Of a stretch of 7,035 nt of DNA, positions 6,787 to 7,035 are shown piece after piece; positions within the stretch are counted from its first letter, which is position 1, and the number at the start of each line of letters is the position of its first letter. Below the pieces are notes generated by a model. It was not told where the DNA came from and searched no databases. It saw only the letters and a list, made by a program, of their open reading frames with translations. Source of the DNA: Candidatus Heimdallarchaeota archaeon (lineage in GTDB: Archaea > Asgardarchaeota > Heimdallarchaeia > Heimdallarchaeales > Kariarchaeaceae); contig DAOUUM010000153.1 in the NCBI GenBank assembly GCA_030668165.1, positions 1 through 7,035 on the forward strand, given 5' to 3'. A program made the position numbers and the translations under genes.

Positions 6787-6807
6787 AAGATAACTTGTAA
6801 TTATCTT
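6787..6807. repeat. Perfect 7-bp inverted repeat upstream of the helicase promoter
   Basis: The sequence is AAGATAA-N7-TTATCTT, with both arms exact. It lies about 44 nt upstream of the helicase GTG, just beyond the putative TATA box, where archaeal activators or repressors often bind. It is AT-rich with no T-run, so it is a poor terminator. The dyad shape would suit a dimeric winged-helix regulator. Confidence 0.4.
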
Positions 6808-6993
6808 ATATGTGATGTCTACCCATTTTCCTTTTAAAATTCATTATCCGATCACCCGTATTATTGTCAAATACTTTGATAGAATTATAATAATGTAACT
6901 TAGGTCATGCAATTTATTTTTTAAAGTGCATTTACAATCAATAATTTGAAATTTAACGAAACCAAGTCTCTAACAATAAAATTAAATCATTAA

Positions 6994-7010
6994 TTTATCT
7001 TCTAGATAAA
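6994..7010. repeat. Perfect 7-bp inverted repeat near the right edge
   Basis: The sequence is TTTATCT-TCT-AGATAAA. Its arms share the AGATAA/TTATCT core with the dyad at 6787-6807, but with a 3-base spacer. With a 3-nt loop it could form a hairpin in RNA and might mark the end of a gene beyond the window; no such gene is visible here. Confidence 0.3.
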
Positions 7011-7035
7011 AAGCAAACTAATTTTAGAAATTAAG

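Larger units (their letters stand above)
6744..7035. other. Non-coding upstream region of the helicase operon
   Basis: This very AT-rich stretch has stop codons in all frames and no ORF that looks real. I see no tRNA, rRNA, CRISPR repeat or insertion-sequence end. It carries the putative helicase promoter and three inverted repeats described separately. From about 6810 to 6990 I see nothing else I can support. Confidence 0.6.

Noticed and set aside
344..6800. Several plus-strand open frames of 60-112 codons opposite the large genes.
   Set aside because: They lie antisense to genes with clear family motifs, show no family signatures, and lack start signals.
6864..6891. Bacterial-looking promoter on the plus strand, TTGTCA and TATAAT with a 16-base spacer.
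   Set aside because: No gene follows on the plus strand within the window, and such hexamers are frequent by chance in this AT-rich region.
6815..6898. Plus-strand 27-codon ORF beginning MSTHFPFK in the right non-coding region.
   Set aside because: It has no Shine-Dalgarno site or well-placed promoter, is very short, and its composition is what AT-rich non-coding DNA would give.
1..7035. CRISPR array, tRNA genes, insertion sequence or prophage ends.
   Set aside because: No regularly spaced direct repeats, no tRNA-like cloverleaf, no transposase or integrase, and no terminal inverted repeats were found on reading either strand.

Overview
The window is AT-rich and every supported gene lies on the minus strand, so transcription runs from right to left. 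It most resembles chromosomal DNA of an archaeon, possibly a mesophilic or marine Thermoplasmatota-like lineage, although no rRNA or other phylogenetic marker is present to prove this. The archaeal reading rests on translation signals. The first cistron of each group has no convincing Shine-Dalgarno site but has a TATA-like AT box about 26-30 nt upstream of its start codon. The internal cistrons have strong Shine-Dalgarno sites. This mixture of leaderless and SD-led genes is common in archaea.

From right to left, the layout is as follows. (1) 6744-7035 is non-coding and holds three small inverted repeats and a putative promoter. (2) A 908-residue UPF1-like superfamily 1 helicase (4017-6743) overlaps by 4 bp (ATGA) with a 571-residue protein (2305-4020). 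The second protein has an N-terminal winged-helix-like region and is otherwise unrecognised. The two are almost certainly translationally coupled. (3) After a 43-bp gap with a possible second promoter come a COG3375-type GNAT acyltransferase (1395-2261) and, one base later, an enolase-superfamily N-succinylamino acid racemase / o-succinylbenzoate synthase (257-1393). (4) After a 104-bp gap, the first 50 codons of a membrane protein, probably an RND/MMPL-type exporter, run off the left edge (1-152).

Two functional units stand out. The GNAT plus NSAR/OSBS pair matches a known arrangement in which D-amino acids are N-succinylated, racemised and later hydrolysed to L-amino acids. The same racemase can also make o-succinylbenzoate for menaquinone. 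The helicase plus winged-helix pair is the candidate undescribed system: a tightly coupled two-gene nucleic-acid module with an intact helicase motor, a large unassigned N-terminal region, an enlarged segment between motifs III and IV, and a partner whose main body I cannot assign. A defence, repair or RNA-processing role is inference only.
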